This document shows, piece by piece, positions 37,919 to 51,630 of a DNA stretch of 64,000 nt. Origin of the DNA: Vespa crabro (lineage: Eukaryota; Arthropoda; Insecta; Hymenoptera; Vespidae). How positions within the stretch are numbered: position 1 is the first letter of the stretch; every line of letters starts with the position of its first letter. The stretch is from NCBI RefSeq assembly GCF_910589235.1, contig NC_060975.1:124001-188000 (forward strand). Direction: 5' to 3'. The position numbers and the translations under genes are program-made. The notes under the pieces were generated by a model that saw only the letters and a program-made list of their open reading frames with translations, made no database searches and was not told the origin of the DNA.

Positions 37919-39198
37919 ATGTTCCCAAATATGATTTAAGCATGCATTAGGAACAAGTTTTAGCAAGCTTCGAATTAAGAAACATCTTATGCGAGAATTA
38001 CTTATTTACATTTCGACGTTCGGCTTCATTAGCGCGGATTAATCGGTTGTAATTTGCGAGAAAGCCATGCATTATGTGCGCTCGTATACAGCGACTGAAT
38101 CCCATTTCATTTCGATAGCAAAATGGACGGGGTTTCAACATTTCCGCGATTTCTAGCTACGTAAACGAAGACAAGGGGAAATAATTAAGTGGAAATAAGA
38201 ATGAAACCGAGGCTATTTTCGAATAAAAACGAAAAGGATAGGAACGTGCAGATGGTTGGAAGGAAGGCTTAAATTCGAAGCAGGCTGCGATTCGTCGTTC
38301 CACGTGCTTCGCTCTCTTCGCAAAGTCTGGCGTTCTTCCCAAGCGAACTTTACGAGGGCCAATCTCCGGTCCGAAAATCTTCCCTTCCCACCCGACTACA
38401 ACCCACGGTCTATATCTTTGAGGCTGCCATCCGCCCTTTTTCCGCCACCTTTCTCATCGACTTTTCCTTTTTCTTTTCCTTCATCTTTTTTCTTTTTTTC
38501 TTTACTCTTTATCTCTCTTTTCTCGTCGTCCTAGGAATCGAGTCTACGAGAAATAGGAAAAGAAAGAAGGAAATCCAACGCGGTGTAGCTTAACGATACG
38601 CTATTTTCTCCTATGCTATTGGAATTGCTTCGAAGAGAAATATTTTATCGATTTTAAGAACAACACTTTGGAGCTTCATCGACCGATTCGAACGCATAAA
38701 TAAGTTTGCAAACTCGAATGAATATTTCGATCTACGAAGAACAGCGTGATATCATTTATCTGAAATCGTTCATAATCTTTCCCTTGATACTCGTTATCGA
38801 TATTAGAATCGATATGTTCGAGGCGAGTGACGATCCATTGATTTATTTTCGGTTCGAGCGGTAAGGTAGCGAATTAAGATCGGAAGTCTTAGTTAAATCT
38901 CGGTGGATTAGCTATATCGGATGGAAATAGTAATAGTACGCGCTGGAACTGCATACGTTCTCATTCATGGAACGTCATCGTCCGACGCGATTAAGCCACG
39001 CGTCGTATGTCACGATCGTTTACGTTTCCGCTTGTCGTACCACCTGTCGTTGATATATTTCCGGAAGTAATGCCAGCCGAGTAACGATGTCTACCTTATC
39101 GTCTATGTAACGAGCTCGATCCTAGGGACGATCTTATCGAACAGCCAAGTTACCTATGACGCGTTCGAAGCTCACGACGAGCGCGCTTTCTTTTTTCT

Positions 39199-39199
<1 letters not shown>

Positions 39200-39240
<41 letters not shown>

Positions 39241-39243
39241 ATA
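39200..39243. repeat. (CT)n(TA)n compound repeat
   Basis: Nine CT units pass into twelve TA units. Confidence 0.88.
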
Positions 39244-41080
39244 TCATTTTCTCGACTGTCCGGAGGATTAAAAATTGAAAAGAATCCTTTTTCTCCGAAA
39301 GAGAGAAATTTTGCTTTTCACTTTTCTTCCGAGTAACGTAGTACTAGATTGCTTTCTCTTTCTCCCCCACCCCCTCCGAGATCTTTAACAACTCTTCCCA
39401 AACATTTTGCAAGGATCTTGGTAAAAAGGAAAGGAAGGGAAGAACGCGCAAGGCCGATAGAAGCTGGTAGCAAGGAGAAAGTTACTATTCGGTAAAGTAA
39501 CCTCTTGGTAAAATTTACGACGCTCGTATATTATTGCAGCAGAGTCGTCAAGACGATCGTGTCTGCGAGAGGCCATGCTTTCCCTCGGACGTGGCATCGA
39601 TTTATATTTCTCGACCGCTGTGCGAACGTGTTCCCTCTATTCACCTTCTTTTCCGTCATCCATTTTTGTTCCCTTTTATTTCGTACGTTCGTATGTACGT
39701 ACCTTCGTACACGGCCATTCATTATCACGTTATCTCCATTGCTCGAAAGGATGTTTAGAAAAAGATACTCGTATTTCGAGTCCAGCGAATTTTTACGACT
39801 CGCCTTCCTATACTTTTGCCTTCCATCCTCAAAGTATCTACTTCCGATTCGTAGGAAATGAAATAATTTTATGGTCTCCTATATTTCTCTATGATAGAAA
39901 TAACGACGAGGGTAAAATATACGCGACTTTGATTTTATTTCCCGTTTGTCCTCTCTCTCCCTCTCGTCATCCCGTTGATCGCGGCAACAAGGAGATTTTG
40001 TAAATTGGACGAGCGCGCATAAGTGGATAGTTTTGTGCGTGAAATACTCTGGCGAATAGAAATATATCTTATATATATATATATAGATAAATTATCTAAC
40101 ACGCAGTCGCCATCCAACTGGCTTCACGAGATAGAATCCGGGAGCTCGGTGGTTGCTTGAGTGCACCTATTGTTGTCTGGCCTTATTTAAATTTCATACT
40201 TTACGACCTTTGTCCTTTTGTAGCCGGTCTAAAATCTACGCTCAACTTTGAAAGTTCCAATTTCAAACAGGGTCGTACGTCTTTGTTTCCCTTCATTGTT
40301 CAAAGTGCGATCAGCGACGCGTTAATAAATCAAAAATTTATTTCTCATCTTTACTCTCTCCCTTACGAATAAAACAGACTCGATATCTCGAAAACGGTAA
40401 AAGTTTATCCTAATCGATGGAAAAGCGTTTATTTTGATAGTAGCGGAGATTTCTCGCGGAGGGCAAGAATCACTGAACCGTGGCCGCACCGTGGCCATCA
40501 TCGAGCTATAAAACTTTTGTCCGCGCTTTGCTCGAGAAGGAGGGGGACGGGGAGAGAGAGAGAGAGATGGTGAGAGATAGATGGTGAACATAGGAGTCTC
40601 CCGCGCGCGGTTTACTCTCTTCGCGGGCCGATTTATATTGGCACCCCCGGAACGCTTTTACGTTGCTTTCTCTAGAGTAGACCGACACGGAGAAACCATC
40701 GATGCGAACCTTTCACGTCGCTAGGAAAACGATTATTATTTTTCTTTTCCGTTTCTCACCTCTCGCTTTTTGTTCTCTCGATAACGCACTTTTTACTTTC
40801 CACGTTTATTCAGTTATTTTTACGTTATCGAAGAATTTTCCTTAAAGCGTCGCCCTTGCTAAAGCATCTACGCGAAAATCTAGTAAATAAAAGCGATGGA
40901 ACGCCTAACCGAATTGCCGAACGAGAGCGATCGTTCGATAATAAGTAACGAAAATTCCCGAACCGCACGAATCCAAGCTTTCTCGTACCCGTTCTCGTAC
41001 GCGCTCGATAACGTTCGATTCGTGCCCGCATAAATCGCGTTATTCGCGCGTCCCAAGCGTTCGTTCGCGGCCTAGTTATT

Positions 41081-41123
41081 TCGTTCGTTCGTTCGTTCGT
41101 TCGTTCGTTCGTTCGTTCGTTCG
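41081..41123. repeat. (GTTC)n tetranucleotide repeat
   Basis: About ten TTCG/GTTC units. The same motif recurs at 56805-56863. Confidence 0.9.
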
Positions 41124-42323
41124 GCCAGTTATCAAATTTCTTTCCTCGTCAGGGAAATTTTTGGCGCAGCCAACCTTTACTACCGCCACTCACCGCAAGA
41201 CAAGTACGCCGAGCGTGAACCGTTCGAAGAAACAACAGGGTGATTTTTTCGCTGTGCGCAAGAAGGTAGGAGGAAAGGACGAGCCATAAATCAGCTTTTT
41301 CTCGCAGCTACTCCTTGTCGCAGCTTTTGCCGTTAAAACGATTTGCGAGTTCAAAGCTATTGCACATTTAAAACGACCTATGCCGAGTAAAACCAAAGAG
41401 GAACGAGGATTAAATAATGTAAAGGCTCGAAGTCGAGTGGTATAAGAGTTTTAATGTTACGAAACACTTCGCCTTCTTATTAATCTCACCTCGAAGCGTC
41501 GACGCACTTTCATGCTCGAACGCCATAAAAGCGTCAGGACGGCGGCGGCAACCGTAAATCGAGCGGATTTTCCTTCCTAGTTTCATCGTTCTCTCTCTTT
41601 TCCTCTTCAGTCCTTGGCGGTACGATGTTTACAAATTAACTACTCTCAAGTTACACGTTAATTAACGGCGCTTCTTTACAGCGTAAATTGGTCGTATCCG
41701 ATTTCTCGATCGTTTACTTTCGCCACTTATCCTTTCTCTCTCTCTCTCTCTCTCATACACACACAAATCTCTTGAAACAAGCGAGATCGTATCGCGTGCT
41801 CGACGCGGATTAAACGATCCTCTTTTTTCTTTTTTTTTCCTTGGTCCTTTTCAATTTATAATCACGGTTTGATCGACGAGGATAGGAACGAGGTTGAGGT
41901 TCGACCAAGGAAAAAGTCGCCTTGTCGTGCTCCTAGGTCGTGAAAAGTCGTGAAAAAGGGAAGTAGGATCGTCGTTGAGAATGGTATGCGACGAGAACGA
42001 AACTGACCATAATTAATCTCGCGGTAATCTCGCGAGGAACGGGCGATCGAAGAGGGTGTTTGGAGGAAGGAGAAGAGAAGAAAATGGGAGAGGTCCGAAG
42101 AGAAAAAAGGAGGAGGAGGCGGAAGAGGATGGAAGAAAAGAGGGTAGCCGTGTCTCGGCGTTAGCTCTCTGACGAGCAGAAGAGGAGCGAGCGTAAGCTT
42201 TCGCTCGTTAAGGGTCGTAAATAACGGAGACGTCGACGATAACGAGGCAATTTCCGTCGAGCCACGTTCTCGCGCACGTTCGCGCTTCGGGCATCGCACC
42301 GGACGAAATTGTTATTTCGATTC

Positions 42324-42351
42324 TTCTCTCTCTCTCTCTCTCTCTCTCTCT
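42324..42351. repeat. (CT)n microsatellite
   Basis: Thirteen CT units. Confidence 0.85.
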
Positions 42352-42588
42352 TTGGACTCTTTTTATTATCCTTCGGTGTTCACGATTCCCATCCGGCATT
42401 TAAGAGTTCGTCGTAGACGGACATATTGTTTTCTTAAAAATCAAATAAAACTCTTTGGACGAGTCATATAGATCGATTCCCGTATTACTCCTACCGTCAT
42501 GTTATAGTTCGTTAGACGTCAGCGATGTCAGGCGTTTCGGTCTATCGACTCTTTGACGAGGCTTTCTCTTTAAAGTCAGTCAAAGGAT

Positions 42589-42594
<6 letters not shown>

Positions 42595-42633
<39 letters not shown>
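42595..42633. repeat. (GA)n microsatellite
   Basis: Nineteen GA units, 240 bases after the CT run, in inverted sense. Confidence 0.88.
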
Positions 42634-42635
<2 letters not shown>

Positions 42636-43185
42636 GTCGAGAAAATCTGACGAAGAAGTCTTTCGTCGTTAATTCGATCCCTTCGATTCTCGGTTCTATC
42701 CAAAGGAAGAACTCTATCCGAAGTTAATCAAATTTTCCGCTTCGTTTCGGTTCCACCGACTGCTGGTCGTTTCAAGCGGTGAGCTGAATTACTTGCCTGT
42801 TCCGAACGGTCTGCTCGCCGGAGGCAGTGAAATTTCAACGATGCCGCGAGAAGTCGTTAATTAATTCCTTCTTTGACTCTCTCGATCGATATAAGATAAG
42901 AAAAAGTTAGCAGGCTTATTCTAAGGAGATAGATAGATAAATAGATAGGGAGGGAGAGAGAGGAAGTATAGACGGACAAATGGTTTGATCGGTCGAATCT
43001 CGACGAACGGAAAAGCCTCGAAAAGGTTGAAACGAATGACACGGCGTATGGATGGATCGGAGGAAAGTAGGGTTGCTAAGTGGTAGGTAGTCGTGGTTAT
43101 TCATCCAGTCTGACTTTCGTCATGGTCCGTGGATCACGTCGGATAGCTCAAAGAGAAACGAAAGGAAAGCCTTCGGTCTCACTCT

Positions 43186-43512
43186 TTGCGAGCTGCTCCG
43201 AGAAAGGACCTAGAAGGCGAGAGGTGTGCACTAGCAGCATCAGCATCGGCAGTAGAAGACGAAGTAGAACACGCGAGGAGAAGACGAGACGAGACGAGAC
43301 GAGAAGAGAGAGGAGTAAGTGTAGGCGTAGGTGGGGGTGGAAGAGGAGAGTCGGAAGCAGCCGGGGGTTGCCGTGGCGTTATCGACCGGACTGGTGGTCG
43401 GTACGAAAGCAGGCGTCGGCGCTGTAGATGCCCCGGCTTCCTCGAGTGCCGGACCATCCTCCTCCATCGCCACTTCCACCACCAGCATCACCATCGGCAT
43501 CAGCATCGGCAT

Positions 43513-43546
<34 letters not shown>

Positions 43547-43570
43547 GGCGGCGGCGGCAACGGCGGCAAC

Positions 43571-43603
<33 letters not shown>

Positions 43604-43785
43604 ACCACCACCACCACCACCTCCATTGCCACCTTCACGGGGGTCGTACGACGGCTCCTCGCGCGGCAGTAGAGCCCGGGACAGAAAGCCAATCGCGCGC
43701 ACCCTTGCTGCGGCTCGTCTCCCTGCTCGAGGTGGTTGTATTTTCTATCACACACGTCCATCGCAGCTTTCTCCCGCGAAAGTGA
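43186..43785 (+). other. GC-rich triplet-repeat block, candidate 5' untranslated exon or CpG-rich promoter
   Basis: GC-rich DNA with CAT/CAG, GGC and CAC triplet runs (43485-43625), preceded by GACGA repeats at 43274-43302. Because the repeats lack stop codons, frames of 100-200 residues stay open in several frames on both strands, all of them low complexity (poly-Ser/Gly/Thr, poly-Ala/Pro, poly-His/Arg). That pattern argues against a real protein. A plausible donor (GCGAAA|GTGAGA) lies at about 43782, and the block is 2.6 kb upstream of the neuroligin start, so a non-coding first exon of that gene is a reasonable guess. There is no transcript evidence. Confidence 0.4.
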
Positions 43786-45137
43786 GATGACGCGTTAGAA
43801 TCGATCATCGATTAAAATGATCGTAATAGTGCCGGTGGTGCTGGCAGGTGTTCTCGATGGTGATGTGTCCGAAAAGACTCGTCTCGAAGAGAAAAAAAAG
43901 CTTCTTGACACGCACGAGTGCGATGTGAAACTGGAATAGAACGTGTGATCGAGCGCGAGGACTTTTTCGTCGTGTCCTCGAAGGGATAGGCATCCCTATT
44001 GCATCGCGAGATCCTAAATCATGTCGTAACACGCTCGAGGATCTCATTCAGCGGCTCGATGCTGAAAGAAGGATCGTAGCAATCGGATGGAAAACATCCG
44101 ATACCGAAAGGTGTTTAAAGTCTTAAGCTAAACGATATAAAGATGTTATATTCGCTTTTGCGGTACTTGCTACCAATTTCCTTTCCAAGTTACGAGTCTC
44201 GCGCGAGAGTTGGCGAATAAAATGGATTCGCCGCGCGCCACGGAGTTTGGTTTCCGCCAAGTTGAAGCGCCGCCACTGCCGTCGGTTTAACTTTGGATTA
44301 GATTAAAGTTAAACGAGCCGTGTAAATCTAGGATTACTCGCTGCTCTCTTTATTACTCTTTTTCGTTTCTTACGTTCAATCGTTTCCCTAAACGAAAAGA
44401 CTTTTGCAAAAGATTTTTCTTATCTAACGTTAATAATTATCGAGACATCGAAGTTCTCCCAAAGATCGAGCTAAATTAATCACGTGGAATCTCTTTGAAA
44501 AGATTTGCCGACGGAACGTTTTAACCCACTTTATCTACGTATATCGTTCTACGTATAATATCTACGTATTACGTTCTACGAGAACGTAAAATCGACTTGA
44601 ATAGGATTCTTCATTTGTCTATTCGAAAATTTTCTGAATAATAAGACAACGTTGCCGCAGGATCGATAGAGAAACCCGTTAAGAGTTTTAAAGCCAACGC
44701 GTACGCTCGAATACGAAACGATCGAATAATCCGAGATAGGATAATTAAGGGATATCGAGGATTGATCGATGGATAGTTAAGAGCGGTTTAAAGAATCTTT
44801 GCCTTTTTTCTCTTTGCTTTATTTTCCTCCAAGATCTTTTCCTCCTTATATTTTTTCGATATTTACTCAAATACTCTGGAACGAACGTCACGCCGCTAGC
44901 CCGTAATATAATCCGAGGACAGATCGATCCTCTTTTCCAACTTGCAAAGCCTCTCGGATAGAGACCGAGGAACTTGGAAGGAAGCCTCTGACGGATGATA
45001 AGTTTTCTATGGTCGTTTCACCCACGCGTTTATCCATTTTTATTAATTTGCTGTGCGAACCCGACGGGAGGAAACTTTCCTCGAAAGCTAAAGCGTTGAT
45101 TTTCTTCTCTCCGACACCTTATTAAATTTGATTATGC

Positions 45138-45176
45138 GAGAGAGAGAGAGAGAGAGAGGGAGAGAGCGAGAGAGAG
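45138..45176. repeat. (GA)n microsatellite
   Basis: GA units with two single-base interruptions. Confidence 0.85.
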
Positions 45177-45600
45177 TCGGTCCATAAAGTCGATTTGAAA
45201 TATTCGAATCATTGAGTTTGAGATTTCTTCCTCGACGATATAACGCCGTAATAATATCGTGTATACTACCGCGTGCGGAAGAGCCGCGCATAAAATCGTA
45301 CGACCTGTTTATCGAATCTCTTCGGTTAAATTTAAATGCATTCGCCGTGCCGTTGCTTTCCGATATCTCGCAATGATTTTCCAATGGAATGGCAGGTTTG
45401 TCAAACTACTCGAGCATAATACTTTCTTTTCGTTTCATTTTGAATAATCTCCTCATTACGTTCGCTATTTCGTGAAAAATTTCGAGGGCTCTTGGTAAAT
45501 CTATTGGAATGTATGTTATATTTTTTCGTAGGACTCGCGCTTTGATTATAAAAATTGAAAGCCCTTGCATTAAAAACAGACCTCCTTCTCCCTCTCTCTC

Positions 45601-45605
<5 letters not shown>

Positions 45606-45653
<48 letters not shown>

Positions 45654-45674
45654 TATATATATATATATATATAT
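45606..45674. repeat. (CA)n(TA)n compound repeat
   Basis: About 23 CA units (to 45652) followed by TA units to 45674, like the repeat in BAP18 intron 2. Confidence 0.9.
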
Positions 45675-45908
45675 GTAGATATGCATATATGCATATAAAG
45701 ATATACACACAGACGTGTCGTGTCAACGACAGCCGACCTATTTTTTACGTATCTCCTCGCTGTCTCTCGTATCATCGGAGACGAAGTACTCTCTGATTTT
45801 TTTGTCTCTTTCTCTCATTAATTCCGCCCGATATTTCGTTCCTGTCATCTCGCTCGACCTTAATTCGAAGTTATCACTCCGGGGACAAGGCATCGGCGTA
45901 ACGACGAG

Positions 45909-45926
45909 TCTCCGTCCTTGTTGCAG
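45909..45926 (+). promoter_or_regulatory. Possible splice acceptor leading into the neuroligin start exon
   Basis: A pyrimidine-rich stretch ending TTGTTGCAG at 45926 lies about 490 bases upstream of the neuroligin ATG. It could join an upstream non-coding exon, for instance the block at 43.2-43.8 kb, to the first coding exon. This is inference from sequence shape only. Confidence 0.25.
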
Positions 45927-46412
45927 ACGATCCTGATGCGCGGTGGTCTCTTCGATAGAAGAAGATAAAAGGAATTCGTAGGTCTCTCGATGATCCTCCC
46001 ATTTGGAGGGATTGTTCGTGGAGGGACCGGAGGAAAAGAAAATTAAACGGGGAAGTTTCAAGAAGTAGGAGGAAGAGGAAGCGGAGGAGGAGGAGGACGA
46101 CTTCCGAGCTCCGCGACCGCTCGCGGAGGATCGTCGTCGTCCTAGACGTACGAGCAGGTACGCCCTTGAGAATGGAAGTGAGGATTCGCGCGGATAGGAT
46201 CAGCGTGGTAGCAGAACCGAGCGGCGGATATCGAGAATACGAGGAGAGTGCCCGAGTTGTGGAAGAGAGGAAAAAGCTGGAGGAGACGGAGGAGGAGGGG
46301 GAGGAGGAGGAGGAGGTCAGCGAGGTACGAGGAGGAGAAGGAGGAAGAGGGTGGGAAGGGCCCCACAGATGCGGGGCCCGGCGCGGCGGCGAGTCCGCGG
46401 CGGCGTGACGCG

Positions 46413-47320
46413 ATGCGGACGTCCTCCTCCTCGTTTCCGAGGAAGAGGAAGACGAGAGAGGAGCCCGAGTCGGGGACTGGAAGAGAGTCGTTCCGCGAAA
46501 CGCTCGAGTCGCGAATCCCAAAGGATCTCCTCGAGTTCGAGGATAAGGAAGCTCTTCGGCAAAGTTCCCGAAGGAAAAACGCAGGTACTAGTCGCAGATT
46601 GCCGACGGCCTTGCTATTCGCGCTCGTCGGTACTTTGCTCCTTGCCGGTCAATGTCGAGAAAGTCTCGCGGACGCTTTGGCGGCCAATCAAAAGTACAGT
46701 ACTCGTACGGTCACGACGAGATACGGGACCCTTCGAGGAGTCGTCGCGAGATCGTCGCCGAACGTCGAGACCTATTACGGCGTGCCTTACGCGACACCGC
46801 CGCTCGGAGCTCTACGATATATGCCACCCGTCACTCCGACGCCCTGGCGTGGCACCAAGTTCGCCGACACCCTACCACCGGCTTGCCCTCAGAATCCCCC
46901 GGAACCGGACGAGAGCCTACCGAAAACCAGGCGTGCCTATCTTCAGAGGATAGCGCCTCTCTTGGCCAATCGGAGCGAAGACTGTCTCTATCTCAACCTT
47001 TATGTTCCCAAACCCTTGCACGGTGAGTCGAGTCGCCCTTCTTTTTCTTCAATCTTCTCTTCTTTTTCTTATAGCTTCTTCAAAGGGAAACGAGTAAAAA
47101 AAGACGACGGCCGGCTCTTCCCTTTGTGACGTCACATATCGAAAGACTGCGAAGAGAAAATTTGCATACTCGACGAAACTCTCTTCTTGGCTGCCTTTCC
47201 GAGAGAGAGAGAGAGAGAGAGAGAGGAACGACGCTTTGCGATGACAGAGACGCGCGCGAGCGACTCTTGGCAATTGCCGAACTCTCGCACGCTGCTGCTT
47301 TTCTTCGCATGAAATTTCTC

Positions 47321-47367
<47 letters not shown>

Positions 47368-47600
47368 CTTCTCTTTCATATTTCCTCGTTTATTTGCTTG
47401 CTTGCTCGCTCGCGCGCACACGTTTCCTCTCGCTGCACGTAGCTTTTGAAGCACGGAGACAGCAGACGAGTGAGTAAGAGAAAGAGAAAGAGACGAGTGC
47501 TTACGACAAAAGAACGCATCGATCGGTCGCCGTGCGCTGCGACGCTTCTCCGATTGTGAACTGAGTGAGACGTCGAGACACGAGATTCTAAACGACCATC

Positions 47601-47659
<59 letters not shown>

Positions 47660-48852
47660 GACGACGACAGCAGCAGCAACAACAGTAGGAGGAGACGCAA
47701 CACCCCCGTGCGTTCGCATATCAAGTTTCTTCTCTAATCAAAAGTTTCGCGATATTTTCGAAGCGTCGACTCGTCGCTTACTCGCGTGTATGTACTTTAT
47801 TGATATCGGTAATTTATAGTAAAAAACGAAAAGGGAGGAATCCCGATAGCGACAGAAATTGGCCAACGTCCAGTAGAGCGTGCTCGTGGAGGTAAACGGC
47901 GAGAAACAGCGCTGCTGGCTCTAGGTCAAGAGAGAATAAAATAATGGCTGGCCGAGAGTACGTTTTTTGTCCGTTTCGGTCAGCTTTCGAAATCGTCGAA
48001 AAGCACGTTGACCGTGGTTGAAAATAAGAGGAAAGTAACGGAGGCCGTATATATCCCTCGAGATCTTGGAGGAAAATTGGCCTATGGGAAAAAGTTTTCA
48101 CGCGAACGTCGAAAACAATGAGAATTTTTCACGATAAATTCTTCGAAATCTTGAACGGAATTACGTACACGTTATCTTATCCGAGGGATCCTAAGGGTTA
48201 ACGTCGAGACGGCCTCGATTTTGCATATTGACTTGAATTAGTTCGTATCGTTTGCGCTCCTAGTTTTCCTTTTTTAAAGTACGTAATTACGAATAGAAGG
48301 CGACGAAGAAATTTCAATGGTCAACGAGGAGCGTAGATGGTAAAGTCCAAAAAGTCCCATTGGATAACAACTTTTTCACGCGAGCAAATTTTTTGCACCC
48401 TCGATATTACGAATGCAAATAGAAAGACCAAAGAGGAGGACCTCGATGGCGAATGGTGGATCGATTAAAGAGAACGCGATTCGTTTCTTCCGCTTGTCGT
48501 CCTCGTCGTCGGTTCTATCTTATATCATCGCATGGACCCATCATTTTTCCGTGATTTAAAATTGATCACATTTCATCGCTCGCTACTCTTAATCTCCAAC
48601 TTTACACTTTTAATGACGAACGTGCGGCGTCGTTACGAAGGAGGAAATCGTTCGACCGAATATATATAATTGATGTCTTTCGTTGTTCGATAGATAGGCG
48701 GAAATCTTTGCATTAAAACGGTTCATTAATAACAAGACGAATGAAAAAAAGATGCAACAAGGAAATAATGCCAATAAATTTGTTTCCTTCGTATAGAACG
48801 TAAAAAAAATTGTGGCGATCGAGTTTCACCGAAAAAGGTCTTATTTCAAAAT

Positions 48853-48895
<43 letters not shown>

Positions 48896-49228
48896 TAAAA
48901 TATAAAGAAGAAAAAGAGAGAGAGCGCGCGAATCGTCGAGCGAGCGTAATTTCATCTCTAGTTCGTCTCTTAATCCGCGAACCAAAGGAAGCACTTTTTT
49001 CCAGGGTGTTTCTTTCGCTCGATGGTTGCTTGCTCGAGTTTTTAGCGAATGCAACTGGGCGACGAGCATCAAAACTCGGCAATGACGTTTCCTCTTCGTT
49101 TCGGCCATGCGTAACAAGTTTAACCTTTTTCACGGCTCCTTATTCTTCCGATATAAAGTATAGCACATTGTGTAACGAAATTTTCCTTTTTTTCTTCTCC
49201 TTCGTGTTCTCGCCGAACCCATAAAAAT

Positions 49229-49271
<43 letters not shown>

Positions 49272-51593
49272 AAGTCCGAGGAAAAGAACGATATTAAAAC
49301 AAAGTTTATCCATGCGAAATATTACCAAAAGCACCCTGCTTCTACTTTAGAAAGAGTGAAAAGGAGAGATATGATATTTCTCGGAAAAAGGAATAATTTT
49401 TATAAGGTTTTTTTCATATTTCTCTCCTCTCTTCTCCTCTCGCACCAAGATATCCAAGGTAAAAGCGCGTTTAGTGTTTTTATCATTGCGATTATTAAAT
49501 TTCTTTTCAAAGACTACGCGACGCTCTACGGCTCTTATTACTATTCTCGGATAAGTATATACAATATTGGAATATTACTAAAGAGCATCGATCGACAAGT
49601 TAAACGTTTCTCCGATTGTAAGTCCAACGTAAACACACGGTACATATAATTGTTGTCTCATTGATTTTATCGAGACGTAAATAGTCTTTCTAAAAGATGT
49701 AACTTATTTATAACTCGATACATTATTTAAATAACGGACGTACGCAAGAATGATTTTCTTTGTGACGTACGAATATACAACGAAGAATATATTTTATCGA
49801 AGAATTTTCTCGTAGAAGGTTCTCATTGCAGTCAAAATGACAACGACAGAGGCAGATGTAATTTTGTCAGAGGTGATACGTCAGTACGGTTCATTGTCAA
49901 AACAATGCATCGATTAGATTACGTTTTTACATTGATCGGTTTCGTGGGCGACTTCACGCAACGATAGAACGTCGTTCCTATTAACGCGAGAGACCGATAA
50001 CTAACTGATCCAATCGAAATATTAACCAAGGTTTTTTTCTTTCTTTTCTAACAACGTGTTTAGACGTACATACCATTCATATAGATTTAATCGAATATCA
50101 TCTGTCTGTCGAAAATCTGCTTGGAAAAAAAGCCTCGAAATCTATACTAGCTCGCTCCTATTTTATTTTCGTTCGATCGATCCAACGGACGACGACAGAC
50201 TGAAGTAGTAACTTAATGTATTTTCAATTCTAAGAGGTTCCAGATGTATATACCTACGTAGTAAGAAAACAATGACGAGAAGAGCGTCCTTTAACGAGGT
50301 TATCGCTTTCGGGACTCTCGCAAAGTCGAATGTTTACGTTTTTTGTAACAAAAGAGAAAGAGAGAGAGAGAGAGAGGAAGATGAGCAAAAAGGAAGAAAC
50401 AACGTGCGAAGGATGTAAGAAGATTCTCCTTTGGGAAATGAAAGGAAGGAAAAGAAGATGAAAAAAGAAAAAGTATCGATAAATCGACATCGAAGACTCG
50501 AGATGGACTTTTAAAGAACGCGTTGTCTTCTCAATTCCGTTGTGCATTGCAGTCGATTATTCGATTCACAAGAGAGAATCTGCAAGCACCGCGGGAGTGA
50601 GGTGACCTCGCGACCAATCGACACATTTTCTACACGGAAGAAGAAGGCAAGAAAGAAACGAGTTTGACTAACGTTCGTTAGAATTAAAAAGTAATTGCGA
50701 AAGCGTGCTTGTAGTAGGTGGGAAACGATTCGAGGGAAAAAGTCGGAAGGCAACTATTAAAAGCTTTTCGTTGGAAGAGAAAAGCCGGTCTTTTTCTTTT
50801 CCAGATAAAAGTTCCGTCCAACTTCCGTCGCACTCGCACTTTCTTATCCGTACCGAGCTAACAAATTTCACGGAGTAACGTTTCTAGTATTGCTTTTCTC
50901 GAACACAAGCTCGACGTTCCTTTCGCTCTCGATCATTTTGCCAAAAGAACTTGCCAAGAGAAAAGGAGTAAACATATACGAGTGGACGTAACTATTCTAC
51001 ATGGGGAAAAAGAAATAAATACAAAGAGCGTCATCTCGGCAACCTACCATTATAAAAAGCATCGCGCTCGGAGCGCGCCCGATATTTCCTTCCAGCCTTT
51101 CGAAAATGAATGAGATATCTCAAAAAGCACCACCCCTGGATCTTTTTCCGATCGCTTGTTCGGACTACGAGCCCTACCACGAATATTCCCCCCGGTCCCT
51201 TCATAGAAATTACTCCTACGGGAAGAAAAACAGACGCAACCTGGATGCTAAAAGATGGAATTGCAGTAGCTAAATTTCTACAATCCTCTCTTCACATTCG
51301 AACGGTTGAATATATAGGAATATGTAGGTAGGTAGGTAGGTAGGTAGGTAAGTAAGTACTTTTCCTGTCAGCGGCTTGATTTACTATTCGTTGAAAAGGT
51401 CGCTCGTTCGAGCTTAAATAAGATGGCTAGAGCGTTGGCTGCTGCGTCCATTGTTCTCGATAGTGGAATGATATTCAGTAATATAAATGGTAGACATTAC
51501 GCGAAAACGTTAAACGTTTTACGCGAAACAATTCTAAAGATAGAAACCGTTCGACTCGCTACTACTATTCAGACTATTATTATAATAAAGACG

Positions 51594-51630
<37 letters not shown>

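Larger units (their letters stand above)
37131..43185. other. Intergenic region upstream of the secreted-protein gene
   Basis: No supported gene. It should contain the promoter of the minus-strand gene near 37.1-37.5 kb, but I see no clear TATA box. Contents are microsatellites, the largest being a TA run at 37844-37918 and a GTTC array at 41081-41123. Confidence 0.6.

Noticed and set aside
43240..43790. Several overlapping frames of 100-200 residues on both strands rich in Ala, Pro, Gly, Ser or His
   Set aside because: All are produced by the same triplet repeats and none has a conserved or complex segment; at best the block is untranslated exon.
45874..46521. 215-residue minus-strand frame opposite the neuroligin start
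   Set aside because: Ser/Pro/Arg-rich low complexity from purine-rich DNA; it is the shadow of the neuroligin first exon and its leader.
49227..49649. 140-residue frame with hydrophobic stretches
   Set aside because: Starts in a GA repeat and lies in neuroligin intron 1; the hydrophobic parts come from T-rich intron sequence.
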